The notes under the pieces were generated by a model, which made no database searches, was not told the DNA's origin, and saw only the letters and a list, made by a program, of their open reading frames with translations. Position numbers and translations under genes: made by a program. From contig NZ_CP013632.1 in the NCBI RefSeq assembly GCF_001664485.1, forward strand, positions 62,001 through 126,000: a DNA stretch of 64,000 nt, in the 5' to 3' direction. Origin of the DNA: Rhizobium sp. N324 (GTDB lineage Bacteria > Pseudomonadota > Alphaproteobacteria > Rhizobiales > Rhizobiaceae). Positions 52,795 to 62,796 of the stretch are shown piece by piece. The number at the start of each line of letters is the position of its first letter. Position 1 is the first letter of the stretch.

Positions 52795-53985
52795 ATGACG
52801 CGATCACATACCGAACTAACGGGCGAAAACCTCTACCGGGATCCGTATCCCGTCTACGCGCGTTTGCGCTCAGAGCGGCCCGTCGCTTTCTTCGAGGGAA
52901 CGAAGGAATATTTCATCACGCGGTTCGACGATTGTCGAACAGTCGGCGGCAACGACAAGATCTTCGGACCATCCGGATCGGCCGACCGCCCCGAGGCCCG
53001 TGTTATGGGCATGCCAAACGTCCTGACCATGTCCGGCGAAGACCACCAATGCCTTCGTGAGGGCATTGATCAGAACCTTACTCAGGAGCGCGTGCGCTCG
53101 TTTGTCGAGGGTCTGACACGCCCGGTCGTGGAGCGCTATATCGACTCCGTCAAGAAGAATGGAGAAGCGAACCTCACGGCCGAACTCTTCGAGCCGATCT
53201 CGGTGCGGTGTATCGGCGACGTTATCGGCCTGACGGAAACCCCCAACGAGACGCTCGTCGAGTGGTTCCACGCTATGGCGCTCGGCCTGCAGAATGTCAG
53301 CAACGACGCGGCAGTCTGGAAGCGGCTCGACGATGCGCTTGCCGACATCGATAGTCAGATGGGCGATCTTTATCAGACCTGCCTTTCCAAGCCTAACAAC
53401 TCGCTTCTGAGCCACGTCATGTATGGCGGCATGCCGAAGGGCGAGGTCCGCAGCTGGGAAGAAATTTCGCCCACAATGCGCGTCATCATTCTCGGGGGCC
53501 TGCAGGAGCCGGGCCACGCCGCAGCGAACGCCTGCGCAGGCCTTCTGACAAATGCCGCTCAAGCGAAGATGATGGCGGAGCAGCCACAGGAAAACGCCAT
53601 GCGCGCCTTCGATGAGGGCCTCCGCTGGATTGCTCCGATCGGGGTCACACCGCGCGTCGCCCGGGAGGATTTCGAGATCGCGGGAACTGTCATTCCACAA
53701 GGAGCGTCGGTGGCGATCGTCCTGGGTTCTGCCAACCGTGACGAGACCCGCTTCGAAAATGCCGACACGTTCGACATGTTCCGCAAGAAGAAGCAGCACC
53801 TCTCATTCGGCTTCCGCCCGCACTTCTGTTCTGGCCACTTCCTTTCGAGGGCCATGGGCGAGATCGCACTGGCGGAGGTATTCCGGCAATTGCCTGACCT
53901 CCGGCTCGACCCCTCGCACGAGATGAAGGGCAAGGGTTGGCGGTTCCGCGGCATCTCCGATCTGCCCGCGAAGTGGAACGCCTGA
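52795..53985 (+). CDS. Cytochrome P450
   Basis: A 396-residue soluble bacterial P450. The heme-binding loop FGFRPHFCSGHFLSRA places the ligand cysteine near residue 344; ERYIDSV and MRAFDEGLRW (K-helix ExxR) are also seen. The I-helix reads GGLQEPGHAAAN, where the usual acid-threonine pair is replaced by Glu-Pro. GGGAGG precedes the ATG at 52795; an in-frame upstream extension overlaps the livG start region and is rejected. With the ferredoxin reductase and ferredoxin at the end of the operon it makes a full class I system, perhaps for O-demethylation or hydroxylation of an aromatic acid. Confidence 0.85.
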   Translation: MTRSHTELTGENLYRDPYPVYARLRSERPVAFFEGTKEYFITRFDDCRTVGGNDKIFGPSGSADRPEARVMGMPNVLTMSGEDHQCLREGIDQNLTQERVRSFVEGLTRPVVERYIDSVKKNGEANLTAELFEPISVRCIGDVIGLTETPNETLVEWFHAMALGLQNVSNDAAVWKRLDDALADIDSQMGDLYQTCLSKPNNSLLSHVMYGGMPKGEVRSWEEISPTMRVIILGGLQEPGHAAANACAGLLTNAAQAKMMAEQPQENAMRAFDEGLRWIAPIGVTPRVAREDFEIAGTVIPQGASVAIVLGSANRDETRFENADTFDMFRKKKQHLSFGFRPHFCSGHFLSRAMGEIALAEVFRQLPDLRLDPSHEMKGKGWRFRGISDLPAKWNA

Positions 53986-55010
53986 TGTCGCTCATCATCG
54001 ACTGCCACGGCCACTTCACAACGGAGCCACCGGAGCACCACGCCTTCCGGACGGCGCAGGTCGCCTATGCGGAAGGCAAGGCGGCCGAGCAGCCCATTTA
54101 TCCCGGCATTCCGGACAAGCAGCTCCATGACATCATCGAAGAAAACCAGCTGAAGATACAGCGCGAGCGCGGTTCGCATGTGACGCTCCTAAGCCCGCGT
54201 GCCTCCGGCATGGGCCACCACGTTCCAGGCCTGGCAGTGGCCAAGGAGTGGTCGCGTCTGTCGAACGACAATGTCGGCCGCATCGTCGACATGTTTCCTG
54301 ACAATTTCGCCGCCGTCTGCCAGCTTCCGCAGACGATCGACGGCGACCTTTCTGCGGTCATCGACGAGTTGCAGCGCTGCGTCGAGAACGGCTTCGTTGG
54401 TTGTAATCTCAATCCCGATCCCTCGGGCGGACGGTGGAGCGCCCCGCCGATCTACGATCCGTGGTGGGACCCGATATGGGAGGCCATGGTCGCCCTCCAG
54501 CTTCCCGCGATGATTCACGTGTCAAGCTCCTGCGAACGCTGCCTCCACATGACGGGAGCGCACTACATCAACGCCGACACCGCGGTATTCATGCAGCTCA
54601 TCCAGGGAGATCTGTTCGAGCGTTACCCGGAACTCAAGCTGATCATACCGCATGGCGGCGGGGCTGCGCCGTATCATTGGGGCCGTTACCGAGGTCTGTC
54701 GATCATGCTCGAAAAGCCGAGCCTCGACACGCACCTGATGAACAACCTGTTCTTCGACACCTGCGTTTACCATCAGGCAGGCATCGACACTCTGTTCAAG
54801 GTGGTCGATGTCAAGAACGTCCTCTTCGGCTCGGAGTTGCTCGGCGCGGTCAAGGCGATCGATCCCGAGACCGGGCATCCGTTCGACGACACAAAGAGAT
54901 ACATCGACCAGCTCGCCCTCGACGACGACCAGAGACACGCAGTCTTCGAAGGAAACGCGCGGCGCGTCTATCCGCTGTTGGACAAGAGACTACGCAAGCG
55001 CGGCCTTTGA
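53985..55010 (+). CDS. ligJ: 4-oxalomesaconate hydratase-like amidohydrolase (LigJ type)
   Basis: A 341-residue amidohydrolase-superfamily protein. It starts MSLIIDCHGHFTTEPPEHHA, the LigJ-type opening with metal-binding histidines, and has LKLIIPHGGGAAPYHWGRYR and VKNVLFGSELLGAVKAIDPE. LigJ adds water to 4-oxalomesaconate in the 4,5-cleavage pathway of protocatechuate and gallate; the length equals the usual LigJ. Its start overlaps the P450 stop by one base. LigK lies two genes downstream, which strengthens the call. Confidence 0.8.
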   Translation: MSLIIDCHGHFTTEPPEHHAFRTAQVAYAEGKAAEQPIYPGIPDKQLHDIIEENQLKIQRERGSHVTLLSPRASGMGHHVPGLAVAKEWSRLSNDNVGRIVDMFPDNFAAVCQLPQTIDGDLSAVIDELQRCVENGFVGCNLNPDPSGGRWSAPPIYDPWWDPIWEAMVALQLPAMIHVSSSCERCLHMTGAHYINADTAVFMQLIQGDLFERYPELKLIIPHGGGAAPYHWGRYRGLSIMLEKPSLDTHLMNNLFFDTCVYHQAGIDTLFKVVDVKNVLFGSELLGAVKAIDPETGHPFDDTKRYIDQLALDDDQRHAVFEGNARRVYPLLDKRLRKRGL

Positions 55011-55036
55011 AGGCGCAACTACCAGGGAGAAATCAC

Positions 55037-55951
55037 ATGGCTTCGAGCCAACATCTGAGCCTCGCAGGCGGGGCGCAAGGGTTCAACTGGCTACCGATTT
55101 TCGTCGCCGAAGAACTCGGCATCTTCGCCAAGCATGGGCTGTCCATCGAATATAAAAAGATGGGTACTGTCGACAAGGCGACCAGCGCCGTACTCGTGGG
55201 TGAAGCGGACCTTGCCATCACGCCGCCGGAAGGCGCGGTCTCCAACTTCGTCAAGGGCGGCGAATTGCGTGTGATCGCGTCGAACTCGAACCGTCTGCCG
55301 ATGTCGCTCGTCGCCCAGCCTTCGATCAAGTCGATCAAGGACCTCAAGGGCAAGAAGATCGGTACGTCGTCGCTCACCGAAGGCACTGCGATCTACACGC
55401 AGATGCTGCTCGCCAAGGATGGGCTGCATTATCCAGGCGACTATGAATTCGAACTCGCCGGCATCCACACCAAGCGCTGGGAAGCACTCCAGGCAGGGGA
55501 GATCGACTGCGCGCCGCAGCCGGCACCCTGGAATTTCCTGGCCGAGCGGGACGGCTTTAACCTGATCGGCGAGATCAACGACGTCATCCCTGAAATCGTC
55601 TTCGCCGCGGTCATCGGCCGCAAGAGCTGGCTGGACGGCAACCGCGACAAGGTTGTCCGTTTCCTGCGGGCGCTCATCGATGCCTATGCGATCACCAACG
55701 ATCCCAGTCGAGACGATGTCACGCTGCCAATTTTCCAGCGGATCACGACGAAGGAGGATATCGATCTGGCGTCACATGGGCTTCGCTATATGCGCGACAT
55801 GGGTATGTGGCCCAGTGACCTGTCCATCCCACAAGCTGCGATGGATACGACCATCGACCTTATGATCCGCGCGAACCTGCTTGACGAAGCCGCCAGACCT
55901 CTAGGGGGGGACGTATTCGATCGCGGTCTCCTCGAAGCTGCATCCAGCTAA
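55037..55951 (+). CDS. NMT1/SsuA-like binding-protein fold without signal peptide
   Basis: A 304-residue protein of the type II periplasmic-binding fold: LAGGAQGFNWLPIFVAEELG, ADLAITPPEGAVSNFVKGGE and DLKGKKIGTSSLTEGTAIYT are NMT1/SsuA-like. There is no signal peptide, lipobox or transporter partner, so it is probably cytoplasmic. AGGGAG precedes the ATG. Enzymes with this fold include 4,5-dihydroxyphthalate decarboxylase; placement between LigJ- and LigK-type genes makes a decarboxylase or other aromatic-acid enzyme plausible, though not shown. Confidence 0.7.
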   Translation: MASSQHLSLAGGAQGFNWLPIFVAEELGIFAKHGLSIEYKKMGTVDKATSAVLVGEADLAITPPEGAVSNFVKGGELRVIASNSNRLPMSLVAQPSIKSIKDLKGKKIGTSSLTEGTAIYTQMLLAKDGLHYPGDYEFELAGIHTKRWEALQAGEIDCAPQPAPWNFLAERDGFNLIGEINDVIPEIVFAAVIGRKSWLDGNRDKVVRFLRALIDAYAITNDPSRDDVTLPIFQRITTKEDIDLASHGLRYMRDMGMWPSDLSIPQAAMDTTIDLMIRANLLDEAARPLGGDVFDRGLLEAASS

Positions 55952-55996
55952 GCGATCTGTTGAGGAGCGTTCCATGGTCACACCAGGAGATTTTCG

Positions 55997-56665
55997 ATGA
56001 AAGTAATGACAAAGACCCCGCGGACGGACCGCGAAATATGTGAGGCGCTGGGTAAGCTCGGCGTCGCCACGGTTCATGAAGCTCAGGGACGGAAAGGGCT
56101 GCTGGCGCCGCACCTGCGTCCGGTAATCGACGGCGCGCGCATCGGTGGAACGGCACTGACCTGCGAGGTTCCGCCCGGCGACAACTGGATGATCCATGTG
56201 GCGCTGGAAATGGCCCAACCGGGGGACGTCCTGGTTGTCGCACCGACCTCACCATGCATCGACGGCTATTTCGGCGACCTGCTCGCCACCTCCTGCAAGG
56301 CGCGAGGGATTCTCGGCCTGGTGACCGACGCCGGCGTCCGCGACGTAGCCGATCTTCGTGCGATGAAGTTTCCGGTATGGGCCAAGGCCATATCAGCCCA
56401 GGGCACCGTCAAGGAAACGCTGGCGAACGTGCAGGTGCCCGTGGTCTGTGCCGGCGCCTTTATCGAACCGGGTGACGTCATCATCGCCGATGACGACGGG
56501 GTCTGCGTGGTCAAGCGCGATGAGGCAGCTCAGGTGCTCGAAAAGGCCCGCAAGCGACAACAGATGGAAGACGAAAAGCGCGGCCTTTACGAGTCGGGCC
56601 AACTCAGCCTCGACATCAACAACATGCGTCAGCAGCTCGAAGCGAAAGGCCTGATCTATGAATAA
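55997..56665 (+). CDS. ligK: 4-carboxy-4-hydroxy-2-oxoadipate aldolase (LigK type, RraA family)
   Basis: A 222-residue RraA-like aldolase. [40 protein letters not shown] and [20 protein letters not shown], followed by [11 protein letters not shown], hold the metal and pyruvate-binding residues of the class II CHA aldolases. LigK splits 4-carboxy-4-hydroxy-2-oxoadipate into pyruvate and oxaloacetate. CAGGAGA precedes the ATG. It overlaps the cupin gene by eight bases. Confidence 0.85.
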   Translation: MKVMTKTPRTDREICEALGKLGVATVHEAQGRKGLLAPHLRPVIDGARIGGTALTCEVPPGDNWMIHVALEMAQPGDVLVVAPTSPCIDGYFGDLLATSCKARGILGLVTDAGVRDVADLRAMKFPVWAKAISAQGTVKETLANVQVPVVCAGAFIEPGDVIIADDDGVCVVKRDEAAQVLEKARKRQQMEDEKRGLYESGQLSLDINNMRQQLEAKGLIYE

Positions 56666-57212
56666 GGCGGCTGAAGTGCGCATTCCTCGCCGCATCGTCA
56701 CGGGTATCAGGGACGGCAAGTCGGTGTTTGTCAGCGACGGCCCGACGCCCAACGCCCACGCCTACGATTCTGTGCCGGGACATTTGACGTCGGTTCTTTA
56801 CGCCACCGCCGCCAAACCTGTCCTCCCGCAAGACCAGGCTGAGCAGGCGCCGCCGCAAATATTGATCACGCCTGAGCCGGGAGCGACGAAACTCATGATC
56901 GTCGTCTTCCCGCCGGATTCGGTGTTCGCAACCGTCGATCACGCCTCCGTCTTCGCGGAGCAGACAGTCCACATCCCCGGCCTGATCCACGCTTTCGAAC
57001 CTGACGCGCCCGGCATGCATACCACCGATACGGTCGATTTTGACATTGTGCTCGACGGCGAGATCTGGCTCGAACTCGACGACGGCGCTGAAACCTTGCT
57101 GAAGCAGGGCGATGTCGTGGTCCAGTGCGGAACCCGCCACGCCTGGCGCAACAAGGGCGACAGGCCCGCCACCATGTGCTTCGTCCTCATCGGCGCCGAA
57201 AGAGTGGCGTGA
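56658..57212 (+). CDS. Cupin-domain protein
   Basis: A 184-residue protein with one cupin barrel at about 95-180. Motif 1 reads [20 protein letters not shown], with one histidine where two are usual; motif 2 has [20 protein letters not shown]. The first 90 residues form an extra domain. It may be a metal-dependent dioxygenase, isomerase or a sensor in the aromatic pathway. Translationally coupled to ligK. Confidence 0.7.
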   Translation: MNKAAEVRIPRRIVTGIRDGKSVFVSDGPTPNAHAYDSVPGHLTSVLYATAAKPVLPQDQAEQAPPQILITPEPGATKLMIVVFPPDSVFATVDHASVFAEQTVHIPGLIHAFEPDAPGMHTTDTVDFDIVLDGEIWLELDDGAETLLKQGDVVVQCGTRHAWRNKGDRPATMCFVLIGAERVA

Positions 57213-57213
57213 G

Positions 57214-58455
57214 ATGAAACCGGGGAACCTCACCCAATCTTTCGACTGCGTGATCGTCGGTGGCGGACACGGCGGCTCGCAGACGGCGGCCGCACTCAGG
57301 CAGTGCGGCTTTACGGGAAGCATCGCGCTGATTGGCGCTGAACCGGAAATTCCTTACGACCGCCCCTCACTTTCGAAGGACTACCTGGCCGGCAAGAAGA
57401 CGTTCGACAGGATGCATCTGCGCCCCCAGGATTTCTGGGGCGCGCGCGATGTGGAATTGTTGCTTGGGCGGCACGTTAGCCGGGTCGATCCCACGGCTCG
57501 CACCGTGATGACCGATCGCGGCGAACATTTTTCCTACGGCCAGCTGGTTTGGGCCGCGGGGGGCGATCCGCGGAAGCTTACCTGTCCCGGCAGCGACCTG
57601 ACAGGCGTTTTCTACATCCGCAGCAAGGCGGATTGCGACGCACTGCTCGATGTTCTTCCCGATGCGCAAAGGATCGTGATCATTGGCGGCGGGTACGTCG
57701 GCTTGGAAGCGGCCGCAGTGTTCCGGGAGATCGGCAAGGACGTGACCTTGGTCGAGGCCCTTGACCGTGTGCTGGCGCGCGTTGCGGGGGAGCCAATATC
57801 ACGTTTTTACGAAAACGAGCATCGGGCGCGCGGCGTCGACATCCGTCTCAACAGCGGCGTCACCTCTTTGGAGGAAACGAACGGCCGCGTGTCGAGCGTT
57901 GCTCTTGCCTCCGGCGAGGCGATTGCAGCCGACATCGTCGTCGTCGGAATTGGCATTATTCCGTCGGACGGGCCTCTTAAGGCGGCCGGAGCTGAAGGTC
58001 CAAACGGTGTGGATGTCGATGCGTTTTGCCGTACGTCCTTGCCCGACATCTACTGCGTCGGCGACTGCGCGCGTCTGCAATACGGTCCGGGCATCCGCAT
58101 TGAATCTGTGCAGAACGCGACTGATCAGGCAACCACGGCTGCCAAAGCCATCTGCGGGGAGTTCAAGCCTTACGATGCGATGCCCTGGTTCTGGTCCAAT
58201 CAGTACGACCTGAAAATGCAGACGGTCGGCCTCAATTACGGCTTCGACAGTGTCGTCACGAGAGGAGATCCCGCCTCCCGAAGCTTCAGTGTCATCTATC
58301 TGAAGAACGGGGCGGTTCTCGCCCTCGACTGCATCAATTCGCCGCGCGATTACGTCCAGGGGCGAAAGCTTGTCGACAGCGCGGCAAGGATCGATCCCGC
58401 CGCTTTGGCGGATACATCGAGACAACTCAAGGAAATCGACCTCGTCACATCGTGA
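57214..58455 (+). CDS. FAD-dependent ferredoxin reductase
   Basis: A 413-residue reductase of the putidaredoxin-reductase type. FAD motif VIVGGGHGGSQTAAALRQCG, NAD motif VIIGGGYVGLEAAAVFREIG and the C-terminal VYCVGDCAR-like IYCVGDCARLQYG are all present. It begins one base after the cupin stop; an upstream extension within that gene is rejected. It should pass electrons from NADH to the ferredoxin encoded next, and so to the P450. Confidence 0.9.
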   Translation: MKPGNLTQSFDCVIVGGGHGGSQTAAALRQCGFTGSIALIGAEPEIPYDRPSLSKDYLAGKKTFDRMHLRPQDFWGARDVELLLGRHVSRVDPTARTVMTDRGEHFSYGQLVWAAGGDPRKLTCPGSDLTGVFYIRSKADCDALLDVLPDAQRIVIIGGGYVGLEAAAVFREIGKDVTLVEALDRVLARVAGEPISRFYENEHRARGVDIRLNSGVTSLEETNGRVSSVALASGEAIAADIVVVGIGIIPSDGPLKAAGAEGPNGVDVDAFCRTSLPDIYCVGDCARLQYGPGIRIESVQNATDQATTAAKAICGEFKPYDAMPWFWSNQYDLKMQTVGLNYGFDSVVTRGDPASRSFSVIYLKNGAVLALDCINSPRDYVQGRKLVDSAARIDPAALADTSRQLKEIDLVTS

Positions 58456-58485
58456 CGCGTCAGGCGCAGAAAAAGTGGAGGGAAA

Positions 58486-58806
58486 ATGGCTACGATATCA
58501 GTACGGACCCGAGACGGAGAGCTTCATAGCTTCGACGGTCGGATAGGCGCCTCGCTCATGGAGAATATCCGGAATGCTGGGTTTGATGAACTTTTGGCGA
58601 TGTGCGGCGGCTGTCTGTCCTGTGCCACCTGTCACGTGTATGTAGAGCAGCTTCCCACGAGCGCAAATTTGCCGGTATCCTCGATCGATGAGACCGAGCT
58701 GCTCGAGGGATCCGACCACCGCCAGGAGAACTCCCGGCTTTCCTGTCAGCTACCGTTCGACGAGACACTCAGTGGCATCGTGATTGGAATTGCGCCCGAA
58801 GACTAG
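58486..58806 (+). CDS. 2Fe-2S ferredoxin, adrenodoxin type
   Basis: A 106-residue plant/vertebrate-type ferredoxin. Cluster ligands C40, C46, C49 (CGGCLSCATCH) and C87 (RLSCQLP) match the C-x5-C-x2-C-xn-C pattern of P450-partner ferredoxins; C43 is extra. GGAGGG precedes the ATG. It is the last gene of the catabolic operon. Confidence 0.9.
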   Translation: MATISVRTRDGELHSFDGRIGASLMENIRNAGFDELLAMCGGCLSCATCHVYVEQLPTSANLPVSSIDETELLEGSDHRQENSRLSCQLPFDETLSGIVIGIAPED

Positions 58807-58830
58807 GGTGTGAGGATGGTGCACGTTAAT

Positions 58831-58869
58831 CTACCGAACATCCTGGGCGGCTGAACGCCGCCCTGGTAG
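58831..58869 (+). terminator. Hairpin after the catabolic operon
   Basis: GGGCGGC and GCCGCCC form a perfect stem around TGAAC; CTACC and GGTAG form an outer stem. It lies 25 bases past the ferredoxin stop and could also stop transcription from the pseudogene on the other strand. Confidence 0.6.
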
Positions 58870-58878
58870 ACCTGACGA

Positions 58879-59308
58879 TCAGGTCTGCTCAAGCTCAAGG
58901 ACATTTCCCCGGGATCGCGTGCGTAGGCGATGAGAACTGGCTTTTCCGCCATCCTGAAGTCCGTGATTTCGCCAATCTGCGCGCCACCCGCTCGAGTGAT
59001 TTCCGACAGCTACTGCCGATATCTGGTGTCTGGAACGACAGGTGACCGAAACCGGGTTCATTCACTCTCGGCTGCTCTCTATCAAACGTGACTTTGTGTT
59101 CGTGTATTTCGAGGAACGGGCTGTCGAGTTCGGGGAACTTGAGCCAGATCGAGTATATTTCTGAGTTGGCAATCCCCTTGCCTCGCGACACTATTTCTTC
59201 TGACAAGACTTTGGGTGCCCGAGGGTGCTTGCACCTCAAGACATTTGCGTAGAAGGATGCGAGCGCTTCGGCGTTTCACGCAACCAAGTTTATGTGAGCC
59301 AGTTTCAT
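58879..59308 (-). pseudogene. VOC (glyoxalase/bleomycin-resistance) family gene, broken
   Basis: The frame starts MKLAHINLVA and meets a TGA at 59276-59278 where an arginine codon is expected, then continues NAEALASFYANVLRCKHPRA and on through LEIHEHKVTFDREQPRVNEP. Toward the end the sense moves to other frames; the normal C-terminus GNVLELEQT is found just before a stop at 58879. So one nonsense change and at least two indels have inactivated it. An intact copy might have served the neighbouring catabolic locus. Confidence 0.75.
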
Positions 59309-59665
59309 GTTGAACACCTCGGCGATGAGGTAAGCATCTCGATCGGCAAAGAACAACAAAAAGGCCTGCCTTGAACCGGTCGCGGTATCGGATGCATGGG
59401 TGAACAATTCCAAGTGAGGAATTCAAAGGTCTGCGGCTTCTTTTGGTGGTCAACTGTAGGTCGCGGCCAGCTGGGGCGCAGGAACCGGCGCAGCAAGGGT
59501 CAGCAAACGCTGCCGCGGACAAAGTTTTGAATCGTCCGAACGCCAATCAAGATAGACTTGGTATCGGCTGCGGCTTGCTGGAGGTCACCGCACCTGAAAT
59601 GATGAATAGCGAGCCGGACGTATGGCCCTCGCATGCGAACCGATGGGATCCGCAGTCTGCTTGGG
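59309..59665. other. Gene-free gap between VOC pseudogene and pntB
   Basis: About 355 bases with no credible gene. It may hold the former promoter of the pseudogene. Confidence 0.4.
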
Positions 59666-59700
59666 GGGAGGCTAGTCGCCAGGTAGACGAGACTCCTCCC
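59666..59700 (-). terminator. Hairpin after pntAB
   Basis: GGGAGG and CCTCCC can pair across 23 bases that include further partial pairing, 15 bases after the pntB stop. No T-tract follows. Confidence 0.4.
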
Positions 59701-59714
59701 TCCTGGAGCGGAGA

Positions 59715-61088
59715 TCAGTTGATTATCGGCAGCAGCTTGTTGATCGAGTCCTTCGCGTCGCCGTAGTACATCCGGGTGTTTTCTTTGTAGAACAGCGGGT
59801 TCTCGATGCCGGAGTAACCGGTGCCCTGGCCGCGCTTGGACACAAAGACCTGCTTGGCCTTCCAAACTTCCAGAACCGGCATGCCTGATATCGGCGAATT
59901 CGGATCTTCCTGTGCTGCGGGATTGACGATGTCGTTGGAGCCGATGACGATGACGACGTCCGTGTTCGAAAAATCCTCGTTGATTTCGTCCATTTCCAGA
60001 ACGATGTCGTAGGGCACCTTTGCTTCGGCCAGAAGCACATTCATGTGGCCGGGCAGGCGGCCAGCGACGGGATGAATGGCGAAGCGTACGTCCTTGCCGG
60101 TCGCACGCAGCTTGCGGGTAAGCTCGGAGACTGCACCCTGCGCCTGCGCAACGGCCATGCCGTAGCCCGGCACGATGATGACCGAGTCCGCATCGTTGAG
60201 CGCCGCGGCAGCGCCTTCGGCATCGATCGCGATTTGTTCGCCTTCGACGGCCATCGCCGGGCCCGTGGCATTGCCGAAACCGCCGAGGATCACGGACAGG
60301 AACTGCCGGTTCATTGCCTTGCACATGATGTAGGAGAGGATTGCGCCGGAGGAGCCGACCAACGCACCGGTGACGATTAGAAGGTCGTTTCCAAGCAGGA
60401 AGCCGGTCGCCGCCGCTGCCCAGCCGGAATAGGAGTTGAGCATGGAAACGACGACAGGCATGTCGGCCCCGCCGATCGCCATGACGAGATGCGCACCGAT
60501 GACGAAGGCGATCAGCGTCATCATATAAAGCGTCCATGAGCCCGCGCCGTTCATGTAGAGCAGCATGAGGCCGAACGAGGCGGCGACCATCGCGATGTTG
60601 AAGACATGACGCCCAGGCAGGATTAGCGCCTTGCCGCCGATGCGGCCTGAAAGCTTCCCATAGGCGATAATCGAACCGGTGAAGGTCACAGCTCCGATGA
60701 AGACTCCGAGGAAGATTTCCACCTCGTGGATGATCTGCTCGGCATGCGCAGTGAATTCATGCGCCGTCATATCGGAATTGAGGCCGATCAAGACGGCGGC
60801 GACGCCGACGAAGGAGTGAAGGGCCGCCACGAGTTGCGGCATGCCGGTCATTTCGACGCGCCGCGCCATGACCGCCCCGACGACGGCGCCGATCACGAGC
60901 ATGACAATGAGTACCGCCGAAAGGCCGACGCCTGGCCCGAAGATCGTCGCAATGACGGCGATCGCCATGCCGACGATACCGTACCACACGGCGCGCTTTG
61001 CGTTTTCCTGGCCCGAAAGACCGCCAAGCGCGAGGATGAAGAGAACCGAGGCTGCGATATAGGCCGCGGTCTGGATACCGATAGACAT
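59715..61088 (-). CDS. pntB: NAD(P) transhydrogenase subunit beta
   Basis: A 457-residue protein: about nine membrane helices to residue 265, then the soluble NADP-binding domain with [20 protein letters not shown] and [20 protein letters not shown]. PntB couples proton entry to hydride transfer from NADH to NADP. GGGAGAA precedes the ATG at 61088; a TTG two codons upstream is the alternative. Confidence 0.9.
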   Translation of the reverse strand: MSIGIQTAAYIAASVLFILALGGLSGQENAKRAVWYGIVGMAIAVIATIFGPGVGLSAVLIVMLVIGAVVGAVMARRVEMTGMPQLVAALHSFVGVAAVLIGLNSDMTAHEFTAHAEQIIHEVEIFLGVFIGAVTFTGSIIAYGKLSGRIGGKALILPGRHVFNIAMVAASFGLMLLYMNGAGSWTLYMMTLIAFVIGAHLVMAIGGADMPVVVSMLNSYSGWAAAATGFLLGNDLLIVTGALVGSSGAILSYIMCKAMNRQFLSVILGGFGNATGPAMAVEGEQIAIDAEGAAAALNDADSVIIVPGYGMAVAQAQGAVSELTRKLRATGKDVRFAIHPVAGRLPGHMNVLLAEAKVPYDIVLEMDEINEDFSNTDVVIVIGSNDIVNPAAQEDPNSPISGMPVLEVWKAKQVFVSKRGQGTGYSGIENPLFYKENTRMYYGDAKDSINKLLPIIN

Positions 61089-61110
61089 TGTCAATTCTCC
61101 CTCGACCCGG

Positions 61111-62685
61111 TCAGGACTTCTGGAACATGTTCAGCATGCGGCGTGTCACCATGAACCCGCCGACGATGTTGATCGTTGCGATCGCCACGGAAATGGCAGC
61201 AAGCGCCGTCACCAGCCAACCGCCCGCGGTGATCTGCAGGACCGCTCCAATGATGATGATGCCGGAGATGGCGTTGGTGATTGCCATGAGCGGCGTATGC
61301 AGCGAGTGCGACACGCCCCAGATCACCTGGAAGCCGACGAAGCAGGCGAGTGCGAAGACGATGAAATGGCCCATGAACACCGGCGGCGCAAAAGCGCCGA
61401 TGAGGAGCATGAGCAGACCACCAATGATGAGAAGCCCGACCTGGTTTCGCGTCGCAGACCTGAAGCCGGCGGCCTCCGCGGCCTTCTTTTCTTCAGGCGT
61501 CAGCTCCTTGGGCTTTTCCTTGGGTTTCTGGGCGGCAATCGCCTGGATCTTTGGCGGCGGCGGCGGATAGGTGATCTCGCCCTTCAAAGCGATCGTCGCA
61601 CCACGGATCACGTCATCCTCCATGTTGTGGACGATGACGCCATCCTTATTTGGGGTCAGGTCCGTCATCATGTGGCGGATGTTGGTCGAATAGAGCGTCG
61701 AAGCCTGTGCGGCCATGCGGCTTGGGAAGTCGGTGTAGCCGATGATGGTGACGCTGTTGTCGGATACGATTTTCTGGTCCGGGACTGTCAGGTCGCAATT
61801 GCCGCCGCGCTCGGCGGCAAGGTCGACGATGACCGAACCCGGCTTCATTGTGGCGACCATGTCGGCAAGCCAGAGCTTCGGCGCGTCGCGGCCCGGGATT
61901 AGCGCCGTCGTGATGACGATGTCGATGTCAGTCGCGATTTCGCGGAACTTCTTCAGTTGCGCTTCGCGGAATTCGGGTGAGGAGGGGGCAGCATAGCCGC
62001 CCGTCGCAGCGCCGTCCTGCTGCTGTTCCTCGAAGTCGAGAAAGACGAATTCCGCGCCCATGGATTCGATCTGCTCCGCCACTTCCGGCCGCACGTCGAA
62101 AGCATAGGTGATGGCGCCGAGCGAAACGCTGGTGCCAACGGCCGCAAGGCCGGCGACGCCTGCGCCGATGACCAGGACCTTGGCCGGCGGGATCTTTCCG
62201 GCAGCCGTCACCTGGCCCGTAAAGAATCGGCCGAAATTATTTCCGGCCTCGATCAGGGCGCGATAACCGGCAATATTGGCCATGGAGGAGAGCGCGTCCA
62301 TCTTCTGGGCGCGCGAGATGCGCGGCACCATATCCATGGCGATCACGTTGGCGCCGGTCGATTTCGCCTGGTCCAGCAGGTCCTTGTTCTGTGCCGGATA
62401 GAAGAACGAGATCAGCGTCTTGCCGCTCGAAAGCCTCGCCACCTCGCTTGACTCCGGCGGGCGGACTTTGGCGATCACGTCGGCGCTTGCAAAGAGCGTT
62501 TCGGCGCTGTCGACAACCGTTACCCCGGCAGCGCGGTAGGCATCGTCGGAGAAGCCCGCGGGTTTGCCGGCGCCAGTTTCGATGGCACATTGATATCCAA
62601 GTTTCTGAAGCTGTGTGGCGCTGTCAGGCGTCATTGCAACGCGCGCCTCTCCTTCCAGCCTCTCTCGAGGCGACCCTATTAGCAC
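61111..62685 (-). CDS. pntA: NAD(P) transhydrogenase subunit alpha, undivided
   Basis: A 524-residue alpha subunit. The NAD domain (1-375) has [20 protein letters not shown] and [20 protein letters not shown]; a proline-rich linker ([20 protein letters not shown]) leads to four membrane helices. Many alphaproteobacteria split this into two genes; here it is one, as in E. coli. The GTG start has GGGAGGG upstream; a TTG five codons earlier is possible. It lies 22 bases before pntB. Confidence 0.9.
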   Translation of the reverse strand: MLIGSPRERLEGEARVAMTPDSATQLQKLGYQCAIETGAGKPAGFSDDAYRAAGVTVVDSAETLFASADVIAKVRPPESSEVARLSSGKTLISFFYPAQNKDLLDQAKSTGANVIAMDMVPRISRAQKMDALSSMANIAGYRALIEAGNNFGRFFTGQVTAAGKIPPAKVLVIGAGVAGLAAVGTSVSLGAITYAFDVRPEVAEQIESMGAEFVFLDFEEQQQDGAATGGYAAPSSPEFREAQLKKFREIATDIDIVITTALIPGRDAPKLWLADMVATMKPGSVIVDLAAERGGNCDLTVPDQKIVSDNSVTIIGYTDFPSRMAAQASTLYSTNIRHMMTDLTPNKDGVIVHNMEDDVIRGATIALKGEITYPPPPPKIQAIAAQKPKEKPKELTPEEKKAAEAAGFRSATRNQVGLLIIGGLLMLLIGAFAPPVFMGHFIVFALACFVGFQVIWGVSHSLHTPLMAITNAISGIIIIGAVLQITAGGWLVTALAAISVAIATINIVGGFMVTRRMLNMFQKS

Positions 62686-62796
62686 GTATCCCTCCCTCAA
62701 AATTAGAAAGTCACTGGTCCGACGCGACGCTGGGTTTCGGTCCGGCCGAGGCTAAACCAATGAAAACCTTCGCCGCATTCCGTTCGGAGATTTGCG

